Positions 17,622 through 29,224 of a stretch of 64,000 nucleotides of DNA are shown here, piece after piece. A program made the translations under genes and the position numbers. Position 1 is the stretch's first letter; the number at the start of each line of letters is the position of its first letter. A model generated the notes under the pieces. The model ran no database searches and was not told the DNA's origin. It saw only the letters and a list, made by a program, of their open reading frames with translations. This DNA is from Luteimonas wenzhouensis (lineage in GTDB: Bacteria > Pseudomonadota > Gammaproteobacteria > Xanthomonadales > Xanthomonadaceae): the NCBI RefSeq assembly GCF_007859305.1, contig NZ_VOHE01000006.1, positions 124,001 through 188,000 of the forward strand. The letters are read 5' to 3'.

Positions 17622-18502
17622 CGTCCACCTCCCTGTCGTACGGCCCGGTACACGGTGCGCCCGCACGGCGCCACCAGGTCGGCGGCGTGGTTGAAGCTTT
17701 CCGAGTGCCCGGTATACAGGCGGCCCTCCGGGGCCAGCAGCGGGGTGATCCGCTGCAGCACCCGGTACTGGGTGGGCTTGTCGAAGTAGATCATCACGTT
17801 GCGGCAGAACACCGCCGCGCACGAGCCCGGCCGCAGTCCGTAGTCGTGCGCGAGCAGGTTGAGCGGGCGCAGCTCGACCAGCGCGCGCAGCTCCGGGCGC
17901 ACCCGGCACAGGCCCTCGTTGGCGCCGGCGCCGCGCTGGAAGAAGCGCCGCCGGCGCACCGGATCGATCCCGGCGATGCGCTCGAGCGGGTACACCCCGC
18001 GCGCGGCCACCTGCAGCACCGAGGTGTCGATGTCGGTGGCCAGGATCCGCACCGGCGGGGTGGGGCTGTCGAAGGCTTCGCAGGCGGTGATCGCCAGCGA
18101 GTAGGGCTCCTCGCCGGTGGAGGCCGCGCAGCACCACACCAGCAGCGACGGGCCGCGCCGGTACATCGCGCGCAGCTGGCTGGCCAGCAGCGGGAAGTGG
18201 TGGGCCTCGCGGAAGAACGAGGTCAGGTTGGTGGTCAGCGCGTTGACGAACTGTTCGTCCTCGCCGTCGGCGTCGCGTTCCACCAGGTCGAGGTAGTCGG
18301 CGAAGCGCTCGATCCCGCGCGCGCGCAGGCGCCGCGCCAGCCGGCTGTAGACCATGTCGCGCTTGTGCGGGCCGAGGCTGATCCCGGCGCGCGCATGGAT
18401 CATCCGGCACACGCGCTGGAAGTCCCGCTCCTCGAACACGAAGCCGCGTTCGCCGGCCGCGCCGATCGCGTCCGCTGGCTCGCGCAGCGCCTCAGCCGCC
18501 AT
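17618..18502 (-). CDS. cheR: Chemotaxis protein methyltransferase CheR
   Basis: S-adenosylmethionine-dependent methyltransferase that methylates receptor glutamates. A helical N-terminal domain (about 20-85) precedes the methyltransferase fold, with CCAASTGEEPYSLAI as the SAM loop, ILATDIDTSVL and FCRNVMIYFD. The length of 294 residues is typical. Its start overlaps the end of the GGDEF-EAL gene by 11 bases and its stop overlaps cheD, so these are tightly coupled. Confidence 0.96.
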   Translation of the reverse strand: MAAEALREPADAIGAAGERGFVFEERDFQRVCRMIHARAGISLGPHKRDMVYSRLARRLRARGIERFADYLDLVERDADGEDEQFVNALTTNLTSFFREAHHFPLLASQLRAMYRRGPSLLVWCCAASTGEEPYSLAITACEAFDSPTPPVRILATDIDTSVLQVAARGVYPLERIAGIDPVRRRRFFQRGAGANEGLCRVRPELRALVELRPLNLLAHDYGLRPGSCAAVFCRNVMIYFDKPTQYRVLQRITPLLAPEGRLYTGHSESFNHAADLVAPCGRTVYRAVRQGGGR

Positions 18503-20720
18503 CGCCCGGCTCCACCGCCGGCCCGCCGGCCGCCCCGGGCGAGGCGACGCGGGCGGCGAGCCAGTGGTCGAACACCGGCCGCGGCAGCGCCTTCGAATAG
18601 AGGAAGCCCTGGACCTCGTGGCAGCCGAACTCGCGCAGTAGCGCGGCCTGCTCGACCGACTCCACGCCCTCGGCGATCACCTCCATGTCGAAGTTCTTCG
18701 CGATCAGCGTGATCGAGCGCACGATCGCCTTGTCGCCGCGGCTGTCGACCAGGTCGCGCACGAACGAGCGGTCGATCTTGACCCGGTCCACGGGCAGCCG
18801 GTGCAGCATCGACAGCGAGGCGTGCCCGGTGCCGAAGTCGTCGTAGGAGACGCGGATGCCGCGCTTGCGCAGCTGGCCCAGGGTGCGCTCGGCCACGCCG
18901 TCTTCGCGCAGGGCGATGGTCTCGGTGAGTTCGATCTCCAGCTGCTCCGGGGCCAGGCCGCTGGCGGCGAGCGCGGCGTCCACCTTGTCCACCAGCGCGT
19001 CGTCGTTGAACTGCGCCGGGAACAGGTTCACCCCGACCTTGAGCGGGCGCCCGCCGGCCGGCGGCCAGCTGGCGGCGTCGCGGCAGGCCTGCTGCAGGAT
19101 CCAGTTGCCCACCGCCGGCGCGATCGCGCTGCGTGCCAGCGCGTCGATGAAGGCCACCGGCATCAGCAGGCCGCGCTCGGGGTGGCGCCAGCGCAGCAGC
19201 GCCTCGGCGCCGGACGGCAGGCCGGTGGCGAGGTCGACCTGGGGCTGGTAGTGCAGCTCGAACTCGCCGTCGCGGAACGCACGCCGCAGTTCCAGGTCCA
19301 GGTGCCGGCGGTCGATCGCCTCGGCCCGCATCGAGGGCGAGAAGCGGCGCAGCTGCAGGCTGCCGGCGCGCTTGGCGTGGTGCAGGGCCAGCGACGCCAG
19401 CGCCAGCAGCCCGCTGCCGCCGTGGCCGCCGTGCGCGGCGCCCTCGGCGTCGGCGTCGCAGGCCAGGCCGATGCAGGCCTCCACGTGCACGCGCTGGTGG
19501 TCGATCTCGCACGGCCTGGCGACGTCGCGCAGCAGCGCCTGCAGCCGCGGCTCGAACGCGTCGAGCCCGGCGGGGGCCTGGAACAGGATCGCGAACTCGT
19601 CGCCGCCGAACCGGGCCAGGTGGGCGTCGGCCGGCAGCCAGGCCATCAGCCGGCAGGCCACGACCTGGAGCACGGTGTCGCCGACCTCGTGGCCCAGGGC
19701 CTCGTTCACGGCGCGGAAGTTGTCCAGGCCCAGCAGCGCCACGCCGAGGCGGGCGCCGCGGCGGCGCAGCGAGTCGATGGTGGCGAACAGGGCCTCGCGG
19801 GTGGCCAGGCCGGTGAGCGCGTCGCGCCGGACCGCCCGCGATTCGCGCGGCGCGGCGCCGGCTTCGGTGACGTCGCGCAGGATCAGCGACACTCCGCGAC
19901 TGTTGCGGTCGTGCCAGTCGCAGCGCACGGCTTCGACCACGCGCAGTTCGCCGGCGGCGTCGCGGATGCGCAGCCGGCGCGCGCTGGGGACTTCGTCGCG
20001 GGCCTTGCCGTCGCCGTGCAGCCAGCGCACGACCTGTTCCGGATCGTCCTGCAGCGGGAGCGGCAGCAGCCGGTCGAGCGGCTGGCCCGGCATCGCCGCC
20101 GGACCCAGCAGGTCGCGTGCCGCGCCGTTGGCGAAGAGCGTCCTGCCGGCCGGATCGACCACCAGGATCGCGCTGGAACTGGCGTCGGCCGCCTGCCGGC
20201 AACGCGGGCCGGCCAGGCGCCCGAGCGCCGGCGCGGCCACGGCGGCCATCGCCGCCAGGCGTTCGCGGGCGTCGGGCCGCGGCTCGCGCGGCCGCGCGTC
20301 GCCCACGCCGAGCGCACCGAGCAGCTCGCCGTCCGCGCCGCGCAGGAGGGCCGCCATGTAGAAGCGCACGCCGCCGTCGCCGGCGACCAGCGGATCGCCT
20401 TCCAGTCGCGGGTCCGCGCCGGCGTCGGCCACCACCGCGGTGGGCGCGTCCGCGTCCACCAGCCTGGCCAGCGCGCTGTCGGTGCCGTCGACGCCGGCCG
20501 GCAGTCCGCGCGCGGCGGCCAGGCGCAGGCGCCCGGCGTCCATCGTCCACAGCATCGCGCAGCGGCAGTCGAACAGGCCGGCCGCGACCGCGAGCACCGC
20601 CTCGAGGACCTGGCCGCGCGGCCGTTCGTGCCGGTGCGCGGCGGCCGGCTGCGGGGGCGGCGGATTCGGGGATGCGGGCTTGCCGGGACTGGCGTCGGGG
20701 GCGACCAGGGGCTCGAGCAT
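18492..20720 (-). CDS. GAF-PAS-GGDEF-EAL protein, c-di-GMP turnover
   Basis: A 742-residue soluble protein. A GAF-like domain (about 35-175), a PAS domain (about 180-300), a GGDEF domain with intact RFGGDEFA (diguanylate cyclase A-site) and an EAL domain with EALLRWRHP, ELTETIAL, YDDFGTG, KIDRSFV and AEGVES. Both catalytic signatures look complete, so it could make or break c-di-GMP; which dominates cannot be told from sequence. The N-terminus is Pro/Ala-rich. Its end overlaps cheR by 11 bases and it follows the PAS-receptor gene by 37 bases, so it sits inside the chemotaxis operon. Confidence 0.92.
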   Translation of the reverse strand: MLEPLVAPDASPGKPASPNPPPPQPAAAHRHERPRGQVLEAVLAVAAGLFDCRCAMLWTMDAGRLRLAAARGLPAGVDGTDSALARLVDADAPTAVVADAGADPRLEGDPLVAGDGGVRFYMAALLRGADGELLGALGVGDARPREPRPDARERLAAMAAVAAPALGRLAGPRCRQAADASSSAILVVDPAGRTLFANGAARDLLGPAAMPGQPLDRLLPLPLQDDPEQVVRWLHGDGKARDEVPSARRLRIRDAAGELRVVEAVRCDWHDRNSRGVSLILRDVTEAGAAPRESRAVRRDALTGLATREALFATIDSLRRRGARLGVALLGLDNFRAVNEALGHEVGDTVLQVVACRLMAWLPADAHLARFGGDEFAILFQAPAGLDAFEPRLQALLRDVARPCEIDHQRVHVEACIGLACDADAEGAAHGGHGGSGLLALASLALHHAKRAGSLQLRRFSPSMRAEAIDRRHLDLELRRAFRDGEFELHYQPQVDLATGLPSGAEALLRWRHPERGLLMPVAFIDALARSAIAPAVGNWILQQACRDAASWPPAGGRPLKVGVNLFPAQFNDDALVDKVDAALAASGLAPEQLEIELTETIALREDGVAERTLGQLRKRGIRVSYDDFGTGHASLSMLHRLPVDRVKIDRSFVRDLVDSRGDKAIVRSITLIAKNFDMEVIAEGVESVEQAALLREFGCHEVQGFLYSKALPRPVFDHWLAARVASPGAAGGPAVEPGDGG

Positions 20721-20757
20721 GGCGACGGTCCGGGAGGGGCGGCGGGCGGCGGTGGCG

Positions 20758-23085
20758 TCAGGCCAGCGCGCTGGCCGCCTCTTCCGGGGCCGCGACCGCC
20801 AGCCGGCGGCCGCCGCGCGGCGCGCCCGCGGGTGTTGGCGTGGGCGTCGGCGCGGGCGCGGCCTGCCGGTCGCGCTGGGCGCGGAACACGGCCACGGTCT
20901 GCACCAGCTGTCCGGCCTGCTGCTCCATGCTGCGCGCGGCGGCGGTGGCCTCCTCGACCAGCGCCGCGTTCTGCTGCGTGGTCTCGTCCATCTGGGCGAT
21001 GGCCTGGTTGATCTGCTCGATGCCCGCGCTCTGCTCCTGCGAGGCGGCCGAGATGTCGGCGATGATGTCGGTGACCCGCTTCACGCTGGTGACGATCTCG
21101 CCCATCGTGCGGCCGGCCTGGTCGACCAGCTCGTTGCCCTGGCGGACCTTGTCGGTGGAGTCGGTGATGAGCTGCTTGATCTCCTTGGCGGCGCCGGCCG
21201 AGCGCTGGGCCAGCGAGCGCACTTCGGCGGCGACCACGGCGAATCCGCGCCCCTGCTCGCCGGCGCGGGCGGCCTCGACCGCGGCGTTGAGGGCGAGGAT
21301 GTTGGTCTGGAAGGCGATGCCATCGATGACGCCGATGATGTCGGCGATGCGGTTGGAGGACTCGGAGATGGCGGACATGGTCTGGACCACGCGCCCGACG
21401 ACCTCGCCGCCCTGGGAGGCGACGTCGACCGCGCCGATGGCCAGCTGGTTGGCCTGGCGGGCGTTGTCGGCGTTCTGGCGCACGGTGGAGGTGAGTTCCT
21501 CCATGGACGAGGCGGTTTCCTCGAGCGAGGCGGCCTGCTGCTCGGTGCGGCGCGACAGGTCGTCGTTGCCGGCGGCGATCTCGGTCGAGGCCGCGCCGAT
21601 CGCGTCGGCCGCGGCCTGGATCCGGGCGACGATCGCGGTCAGTTGCTCGACGGTGGCGTTGGCGTCGTCGCGCATGGTCGCGAACACGCCCTGGTAGTCG
21701 CCCTCCATGCGCACGGTCAGGTCGCCCCGGGCCAGCGCGGTGAGTACCCGCGAGACTTCCTGCAGGCTGGCCGCGTTGGCGTCCAGCAGGCCGTTGAGCA
21801 GGCCGGCGAGCTGCAGGTAGAAACCCTGCTTGTCCTCCAGCGCGATGCGGTGCGAGAGGTCGCCGGCGGCCGCGGCCTCGACTACCCGCGCCAGCTCGGT
21901 CTCGACCCGCACCTGCGGGGTGCGGTCGCGCCATTCGACCACGTAGCCGAGCAGGGTGCCGTCGGCGTCGGCGACCCGGGCGATGTTCTCGCCGAAATGC
22001 GCCTGGCCGATCGCCAGCTCGCCCTGGTAGACGTCCTCGAGCTGCCCGAGCCGGGCCGCGAGCTGGTCGGGATCCTGGTGGAAGTCGTCGAGCGCGGTGC
22101 CCACCAGTTCGCCGGCCTCGAGCCCCGGCAGGCTGGCGTGGACATCGTCCTGGTACTGGCGCAGCAGGTCGGCGACGGCCTGGTTGGCGTAGATCACCCG
22201 GCGCTGGGCGTCGGTGATCATCACGCAGGTGCCGGAACTGTCGAGCGCGGTGCGGATGCGCAGGTTCTCGCTGGCCACGGCCTGGTCGCGCTCGATGCGC
22301 TCGCGCAGGTCGTGCTGCATGCGCTTCATCGCCCTGAACAGGTCGCCGATCTCGTCCGCGCGGCGGGTGTCGATGTGGCTGTCGAGCTTGCCGGCCGCCA
22401 CGTCGTTGGCCACCACGGCCGCTTCGCGCGCGGCCCGGGTGAGGTTGCGCGCCATCAGCCAGGCCACCACCAGGCCCACGGCGATGCCGGCGACCAGCAG
22501 GGTCAGGGTCAGGGTGTTGGACGCGACGTAGGCGCGCGAGGCGGCGGCGGTCGAGGCGGCCGCGATCCGGTTGGACTCGTCCGCCAGCGCGGCCAGGGCC
22601 GCGCTGGTCGCGTCGTGCAGCCCGCTGGTCTGGCCGATGAAGGTGTCGATCGCGTCGTCGGGCAGCTCCAGGTCGAGCAGTTCGTTGACCGAGTCGTAGG
22701 ACGCGCGCGCCGCGGCCCAGGCCGCCACCAGCTCCTCGAGCATGCGCCGCTCCTGGGCCGTGGTGACGTACTGCTCGTAGTCCTTGAAGTTCTGCGCCAG
22801 CTGCGCGTCGATCGCCACCGCGCGCTCGCGCGCTTCCTGCTTGGCCGCCTCGCTGGCGCGCACCAGGCCACGGTACGACGCGGTCCGGTACTCGCCCAGC
22901 AGCCCGCGGGTCTGGCCGACCAGGGTGACGGCCGGCAGCACGCCCTGGGCGATGCTCTGGCTGGTGCGGTCCATCGAGCGCATGCCCATGTAGGCACCGG
23001 CGCCCTGGACCAGCATGATCAGCAGGAGGATGCCGAAGGCCAGCATCAGCTTCGGCATGAGTTTCATGTTCGTGATGACGTGCAT
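20758..23085 (-). CDS. Methyl-accepting chemotaxis protein with four-helix sensor and PAS domain
   Basis: Chemoreceptor of 775 residues. TM1 about 10-31, periplasmic four-helix-bundle sensor to about 188, TM2 about 189-210, HAMP to about 260, then a cytoplasmic PAS-like domain (TCVMITDAQRRVIYANQA, ending VVEWRDRT), a second HAMP-like helix and the methyl-accepting domain with [21 protein letters not shown]. The start MHVITNMKL at 23085 precedes TM1 closely and has GGCGGAACC upstream; the longer frame is basic and unlikely. 578 bases of its signalling domain are almost identical to the sCache receptor gene. The C-terminus has no WxxF peptide. Confidence 0.92.
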   Translation of the reverse strand: MHVITNMKLMPKLMLAFGILLLIMLVQGAGAYMGMRSMDRTSQSIAQGVLPAVTLVGQTRGLLGEYRTASYRGLVRASEAAKQEARERAVAIDAQLAQNFKDYEQYVTTAQERRMLEELVAAWAAARASYDSVNELLDLELPDDAIDTFIGQTSGLHDATSAALAALADESNRIAAASTAAASRAYVASNTLTLTLLVAGIAVGLVVAWLMARNLTRAAREAAVVANDVAAGKLDSHIDTRRADEIGDLFRAMKRMQHDLRERIERDQAVASENLRIRTALDSSGTCVMITDAQRRVIYANQAVADLLRQYQDDVHASLPGLEAGELVGTALDDFHQDPDQLAARLGQLEDVYQGELAIGQAHFGENIARVADADGTLLGYVVEWRDRTPQVRVETELARVVEAAAAGDLSHRIALEDKQGFYLQLAGLLNGLLDANAASLQEVSRVLTALARGDLTVRMEGDYQGVFATMRDDANATVEQLTAIVARIQAAADAIGAASTEIAAGNDDLSRRTEQQAASLEETASSMEELTSTVRQNADNARQANQLAIGAVDVASQGGEVVGRVVQTMSAISESSNRIADIIGVIDGIAFQTNILALNAAVEAARAGEQGRGFAVVAAEVRSLAQRSAGAAKEIKQLITDSTDKVRQGNELVDQAGRTMGEIVTSVKRVTDIIADISAASQEQSAGIEQINQAIAQMDETTQQNAALVEEATAAARSMEQQAGQLVQTVAVFRAQRDRQAAPAPTPTPTPAGAPRGGRRLAVAAPEEAASALA
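20882..21459 (-). repeat. Near-identical segment shared with the sCache receptor gene (copy 1)
   Basis: Base-by-base comparison with 24667-25244 shows only two differences (21019 and 21160) over 578 bases. Similarity drops abruptly at both ends even though both flanks remain coding in related proteins. Confidence 0.95.
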
Positions 23086-23144
23086 GGTGGTTCCGCCTGG
23101 CGTTGGTGGGCGACCGGGGTCGGGCGCGGCAGCGGGCCGCGGGG

Positions 23145-23525
23145 TCACTCGATCGTGGCGAGCTTCACGTCGTTGGGCGACGCGATCGCGATCTCGGCGC
23201 GGCTGGCGTCGCGCTGGATGGTGCCGATCACGCACACGTCACGGCCCTCCAGCTCTTCGGGCGTGGGCCGGAACCGGCCGCGCAGCTCCTGGGGGATGCG
23301 CGCGGAGAAGGTGTGGCGCGGGAACATGCCGCCCATGTGCAGGAAGGTCGGCTGGCCTTCCGAGTTCTCTGCGTAGCGGGTCTTCTCCACCTTGCCGCAG
23401 ACCATGCCGGTCTGGCCGGCGTGGCGGACGGCGTGTTCGGGGCGGATGACGCTCTGGGCGGCGGCGGCGGAAACACAGCTGGCCGCGAGCAGCGCGACCA
23501 GGATGCGGGTGGTCCTGATGGTCAT
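23145..23525 (-). CDS. Secreted OB-fold-like protein of unknown function
   Basis: A 126-residue protein with a clear signal peptide (ILVALLAASCVSAAAAQS), so periplasmic or exported. The mature domain has the sequence rhythm of a small beta-barrel/OB fold (GQTGMVCGKVEK, QPTFLHMGG, GRDVCVIGTIQR) and two Cys that could form a disulphide. I know no experimental function for this family. It begins the operon that continues into the PAS receptor, GGDEF-EAL and cheRDB, and a strong sigma-28-like promoter lies about 50 bases upstream, implying co-expression with late flagellar genes. Confidence 0.75.
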   Translation of the reverse strand: MTIRTTRILVALLAASCVSAAAAQSVIRPEHAVRHAGQTGMVCGKVEKTRYAENSEGQPTFLHMGGMFPRHTFSARIPQELRGRFRPTPEELEGRDVCVIGTIQRDASRAEIAIASPNDVKLATIE

Positions 23526-23577
23526 GTCCGGTGTACTCCAGTGGGGTGTGGTGGGCGATCGCGCACCCGTTGCCCCT

Positions 23578-23604
23578 GTAGCGGCCGGACCGGCCGGGAC
23601 TTTA
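23578..23604 (-). promoter_or_regulatory. Sigma-28 (FliA) promoter candidate for the OB-fold/receptor/cheRDB operon
   Basis: TAAAGTCC, 11 bases, GCCGCTAC on the minus strand, about 53 bases before the start at 23525. Both boxes and the spacing match the FliA consensus. Confidence 0.72.
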
Positions 23605-23612
23605 GCCGCCGC

Positions 23613-24368
23613 TCAGCCGCCCCGGCGCAGCCGCGCGTTGCGCTGGCGCTCGATCCGGAAGATGTACTGCATCAGCTGCTGTTCGAGCGCGGCGGGAAGC
23701 TCGGCGAACCTGCAGCCGGCGCGCCACCAGGCGGTGTTGCCGCGGACGCCGTCGCGGGCGGTCCAGGCGACCTCGACCGCCACCGGCACCGGCTCGGCGT
23801 CGCCCAGCTGCAGCCGGCACGGCGGCAGCCGGGTGCCGGGCTGGAAGCCGTGGATCGCGTCGTCGGGCACGGCCAGCGCCAGGCCGCCGGCACTCAGGTC
23901 CAGCACCCGCAGCGTGCGGCCGTCCGCATCCGCGCCCGGCAGCAGCGTGGCGGTGGCGGTGGCCGACAGCGGCAGCCGGTAGCTTTCCCGCCGCTGCAGC
24001 CGCAGCAGCGCCGCCGGCCACGGCGCGGTGAACGCCACGTAGTCCTCGTGCAGCGTGCGTCGCGGGGTCGACAGCCGGAACCGGATCGGCACCAGGTCCA
24101 GCTGCGCGCTGCACACCACGCGGGTGGCCGCGGCCATCCGCTGGTTCATGGCCTCGTCGCGGTTGCCGTCGAGCACCAGGGTGCGGTCGTCGCGGACCTC
24201 CAGCAGCGCCGTCGGGCAGGCGTGGCCGCCGGGCACCAGGCGCGTGGCGATCTGCGCCCGGGCCTCGGCCAGCCCACGCAGCACCTGCCCGATCTGCTGC
24301 GGATCGTGCAGTGCGAACGGCGAGTGTTCCTCGTCGTCGAGCAGGTGGAGGGCGTCGGCGTCGGGCAT
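23613..24368 (-). CDS. ycgR: YcgR-type PilZ flagellar brake protein
   Basis: c-di-GMP receptor that slows flagellar rotation in E. coli by contacting the motor. The 251 residues contain an N-terminal YcgR domain (about 15-125) and a PilZ domain (about 127-240) with the binding motifs RRESYR and DLSAGGLAL intact, so it should bind c-di-GMP. It starts 15 bases after the sCache receptor stop and is probably expressed with it from the sigma-28 promoter upstream of that receptor. Confidence 0.9.
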   Translation of the reverse strand: MPDADALHLLDDEEHSPFALHDPQQIGQVLRGLAEARAQIATRLVPGGHACPTALLEVRDDRTLVLDGNRDEAMNQRMAAATRVVCSAQLDLVPIRFRLSTPRRTLHEDYVAFTAPWPAALLRLQRRESYRLPLSATATATLLPGADADGRTLRVLDLSAGGLALAVPDDAIHGFQPGTRLPPCRLQLGDAEPVPVAVEVAWTARDGVRGNTAWWRAGCRFAELPAALEQQLMQYIFRIERQRNARLRRGG

Positions 24369-24383
24369 CGTCCTGGGCCCCGC

Positions 24384-26750
24384 TCAGAACTCCAGCCATT
24401 CGCCGTCGGCGTCGGCGGCGACGGGCGTCCGCCGCGGGGCCGGCCGGGCCGGGAGCGCCGGACCGGCGCGGCCGCCGGCCGCCACCGGTGCCCCGGTCGG
24501 CACCGGTGGCGGTGCCGGTGTCGGTGTCGGTGTCGATGGCGCCGGTGTCGATGGGGGCGCGGGCGCCGGGCGCGGCGCGTGCCCCGGCCCGCGGTCGTCG
24601 CCCGCGGCCACGTCCGCCGACGCGGGCGCGGGCTTCGCGGCCGTCGGCCGCTCGCCGTCCTGCAGCCGGAACACGGCCACGGTCTGCACCAGCTGTCCGG
24701 CCTGCTGCTCCATGCTGCGCGCGGCGGCGGTGGCCTCCTCGACCAGCGCCGCGTTCTGCTGCGTGGTCTCGTCCATCTGGGCGATGGCCTGGTTGATCTG
24801 CTCAATGCCCGCGCTCTGCTCCTGCGAGGCGGCCGAGATGTCGGCGATGATGTCGGTGACCCGCTTCACGCTGGTGACGATCTCGCCCATCGTGCGGCCG
24901 GCCTGGTCGACCAGCTCGTTGCCCTGGCGGACCTTGTCGGTGGAATCGGTGATGAGCTGCTTGATCTCCTTGGCGGCGCCGGCCGAGCGCTGGGCCAGCG
25001 AGCGCACTTCGGCGGCGACCACGGCGAATCCGCGCCCCTGCTCGCCGGCGCGGGCGGCCTCGACCGCGGCGTTGAGGGCGAGGATGTTGGTCTGGAAGGC
25101 GATGCCATCGATGACGCCGATGATGTCGGCGATGCGGTTGGAGGACTCGGAGATGGCGGACATGGTCTGGACCACGCGCCCGACGACCTCGCCGCCCTGG
25201 GAGGCGACGTCGACCGCGCCGATGGCCAGCTGGTTGGCCTGGCGCGCGTGCTCGGCGTTCTGGCGCACGGTGGAGGTCAGCTCCTCCATCGTGGCGGCTG
25301 TCTCCTCCAGGTTGGCGGCCTGCTGCTCGGTGCGGCGCGACAGGTCGTCGTTGCCGGCGGCGATCTCGCCGGCGGCCGCGTTGATCGCGTCGCTGCCCTC
25401 GCGGATGTGGCCCACGATCTCCGCCAGCTGTCCGACGGTGCGGTTGGCCGCCGCGGCGACCTCGCCGAAGCGGCCCGGCATGTCGTCGTCGATCCGCCGC
25501 GCCAGGTCGCCCCCGGCGACCGCCGACAGCAGCCCGCCGACCCGGGACAGGCCCTGGTCGGTGGTGGCCATCAGCCGGTTGAGGCCCTCGATCATCTCCC
25601 GGTAGGCGTGCTCGAAGCGGCCGGCGTCGCCGCGCAGCGAGAAATCGCCGGCTTCCGCGCCCTCGACCAGGCGCCGCACCTGGGCGGTAGCGTCGAGCAT
25701 CGACTGCTTGATCGCGTCGACCGCCGCGGTGATGCGCGCCTTCTCGCCCGGCAGCCGATCGAGGTCGCGCGACAGGTCGCCGCGGGCGTAGTCCGAGACC
25801 ACGTCGACCACGTGCATCTTCACCGCGATGTGCGAGGCCACCAGTGCGTTCACGCCGCTGGCCATGGTCCCGTACACGCCGGGGAACTCGTCCGCGGGCA
25901 GGGTGTGGCTGATCGTGCCGGCTTCGTGCGCCTCGTGCATCCGGCGCTGGGCGTCGGTGAAGCGGCGCAGCACCTGCTGCATCGCGTGCAGCGAACCGAG
26001 CAGGCGGCTGGTCTCGTTGCCGCCTTCGGCCTCCAGGTCCACGTCCAGGCGGCCCTGGGCCATGGCGTGCGCGGCGTCCACCGCGCGCAGCACCGGGCGG
26101 GTGATCGAACGCGCCAGCATCCACGAGGCCGACAGCAGCAAGGCCAGCACCAGCGCCAGCATCAGCAGCGCCGCGCGCACCGAGGCCCAGGCCGCGGCCT
26201 GCACGTCGTCGACGTAGATGCCCGAGCCGATGATCCAGCCCCAGGGCGCGAACTCCTGCACGTAGGAGATCTTCGGCACCGGGCGGTCCTCGCCCGGGCG
26301 CGGCCAGGCGTAGTGCACGAAACCGCCGCCGTCGGCCTCCACCCGTCGCACCATCTCCACGAACAGTCGCACGCCGTCGGGATCGGCGTAGTCGCTCAGG
26401 TCGGTGCCGTCCAGCTCCGGGCGGAACGGATGCATCACCATCCGCGGGTGCCGGTCGTTGATCCAGAAATAGTCGTCGTCGCCGAAGCGCAGGGCCTTGA
26501 TCGCGTCCGCGGCGCCGGCGCGGGCGGCCTGCTCGCTGATCTCGCCGCGCTCGGCGCGGGCGTGGTAGTGCGCGACCAGGCTGAGCGCGGTCTCGACCAG
26601 GCCGCGGGTGGCCGCTTCCTTCTCCGCGATCATCGCGCGGCGTGCGTCGAGCAGCTGCACCACCATCACCACCAGCACCGCGAGGGTCCCGAGCAGGGTG
26701 AGCAGCTCAAGCTTGCGGGAAACGCCGAGGCGCGAGAGGAAGGAGGCCAT
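24384..26750 (-). CDS. Methyl-accepting chemotaxis protein with sCache sensor and C-terminal WxxF peptide
   Basis: Chemoreceptor of 788 residues. TM1 about 14-33, a single-Cache periplasmic sensor ([35 protein letters not shown]), TM2 about 190-210, HAMP, a second HAMP-like helical unit and the methyl-accepting hairpin. The tail is Pro/Thr-rich and ends EWLEF, matching the xWxxF pentapeptide that tethers CheR and CheB in enterobacterial receptors; it is the only one of the four receptors here with it. Its signalling domain shares 578 nearly identical bases with the PAS receptor gene. A near-perfect sigma-28 site lies upstream. Confidence 0.93.
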   Translation of the reverse strand: MASFLSRLGVSRKLELLTLLGTLAVLVVMVVQLLDARRAMIAEKEAATRGLVETALSLVAHYHARAERGEISEQAARAGAADAIKALRFGDDDYFWINDRHPRMVMHPFRPELDGTDLSDYADPDGVRLFVEMVRRVEADGGGFVHYAWPRPGEDRPVPKISYVQEFAPWGWIIGSGIYVDDVQAAAWASVRAALLMLALVLALLLSASWMLARSITRPVLRAVDAAHAMAQGRLDVDLEAEGGNETSRLLGSLHAMQQVLRRFTDAQRRMHEAHEAGTISHTLPADEFPGVYGTMASGVNALVASHIAVKMHVVDVVSDYARGDLSRDLDRLPGEKARITAAVDAIKQSMLDATAQVRRLVEGAEAGDFSLRGDAGRFEHAYREMIEGLNRLMATTDQGLSRVGGLLSAVAGGDLARRIDDDMPGRFGEVAAAANRTVGQLAEIVGHIREGSDAINAAAGEIAAGNDDLSRRTEQQAANLEETAATMEELTSTVRQNAEHARQANQLAIGAVDVASQGGEVVGRVVQTMSAISESSNRIADIIGVIDGIAFQTNILALNAAVEAARAGEQGRGFAVVAAEVRSLAQRSAGAAKEIKQLITDSTDKVRQGNELVDQAGRTMGEIVTSVKRVTDIIADISAASQEQSAGIEQINQAIAQMDETTQQNAALVEEATAAARSMEQQAGQLVQTVAVFRLQDGERPTAAKPAPASADVAAGDDRGPGHAPRPAPAPPSTPAPSTPTPTPAPPPVPTGAPVAAGGRAGPALPARPAPRRTPVAADADGEWLEF
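24667..25244 (-). repeat. Near-identical segment shared with the PAS receptor gene (copy 2)
   Basis: Partner of 20882-21459, offset 3785 bases in the same orientation, with two mismatches (24804 and 24945). It covers the receptor signalling hairpin. Confidence 0.95.
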
Positions 26751-26779
26751 GGGATCCGCCGGGTGGGGTCGTCACCCTG

Positions 26780-26806
26780 CTATCGGCCGCGGGCCGCGAA
26801 ACTTTG
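26780..26806 (-). promoter_or_regulatory. Sigma-28 (FliA) promoter candidate for sCache receptor and ycgR
   Basis: CAAAGTTT, 11 bases, GCCGATAG on the minus strand, about 30 bases before the receptor start. It differs from TAAAGTTT-N11-GCCGATAA at only two positions, the best sigma-28 match in the window. Confidence 0.8.
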
Positions 26807-26823
26807 GCCGGGCGGGCCGGGCC

Positions 26824-26853
26824 GCGCCCGCGTCCGCGCGCGGACGCGGGCGC
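26824..26853 (-). terminator. Perfect hairpin after the Aer-like receptor gene
   Basis: A 13-bp perfect stem (26824-26836 with 26841-26853) and CGCG loop lie immediately after the stop of the Aer-like receptor gene and before the next promoter. No T run follows, so it may act with Rho or only as a 3' end protector. Confidence 0.55.
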
Positions 26854-29160
<2,307 letters not shown>

Positions 29161-29224
29161 GTCGGCTCCCGGGGAGGGGCGGCGCCGCGCGGCCGTCGCC
29201 GGCCGCAGCGGCGCGGGGCGGGCG

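Noticed and set aside
20882..25244. Duplicated segment as an insertion element
   Set aside because: It lies fully within coding sequence of receptor signalling domains, with no transposase, terminal inverted repeats or target duplication.
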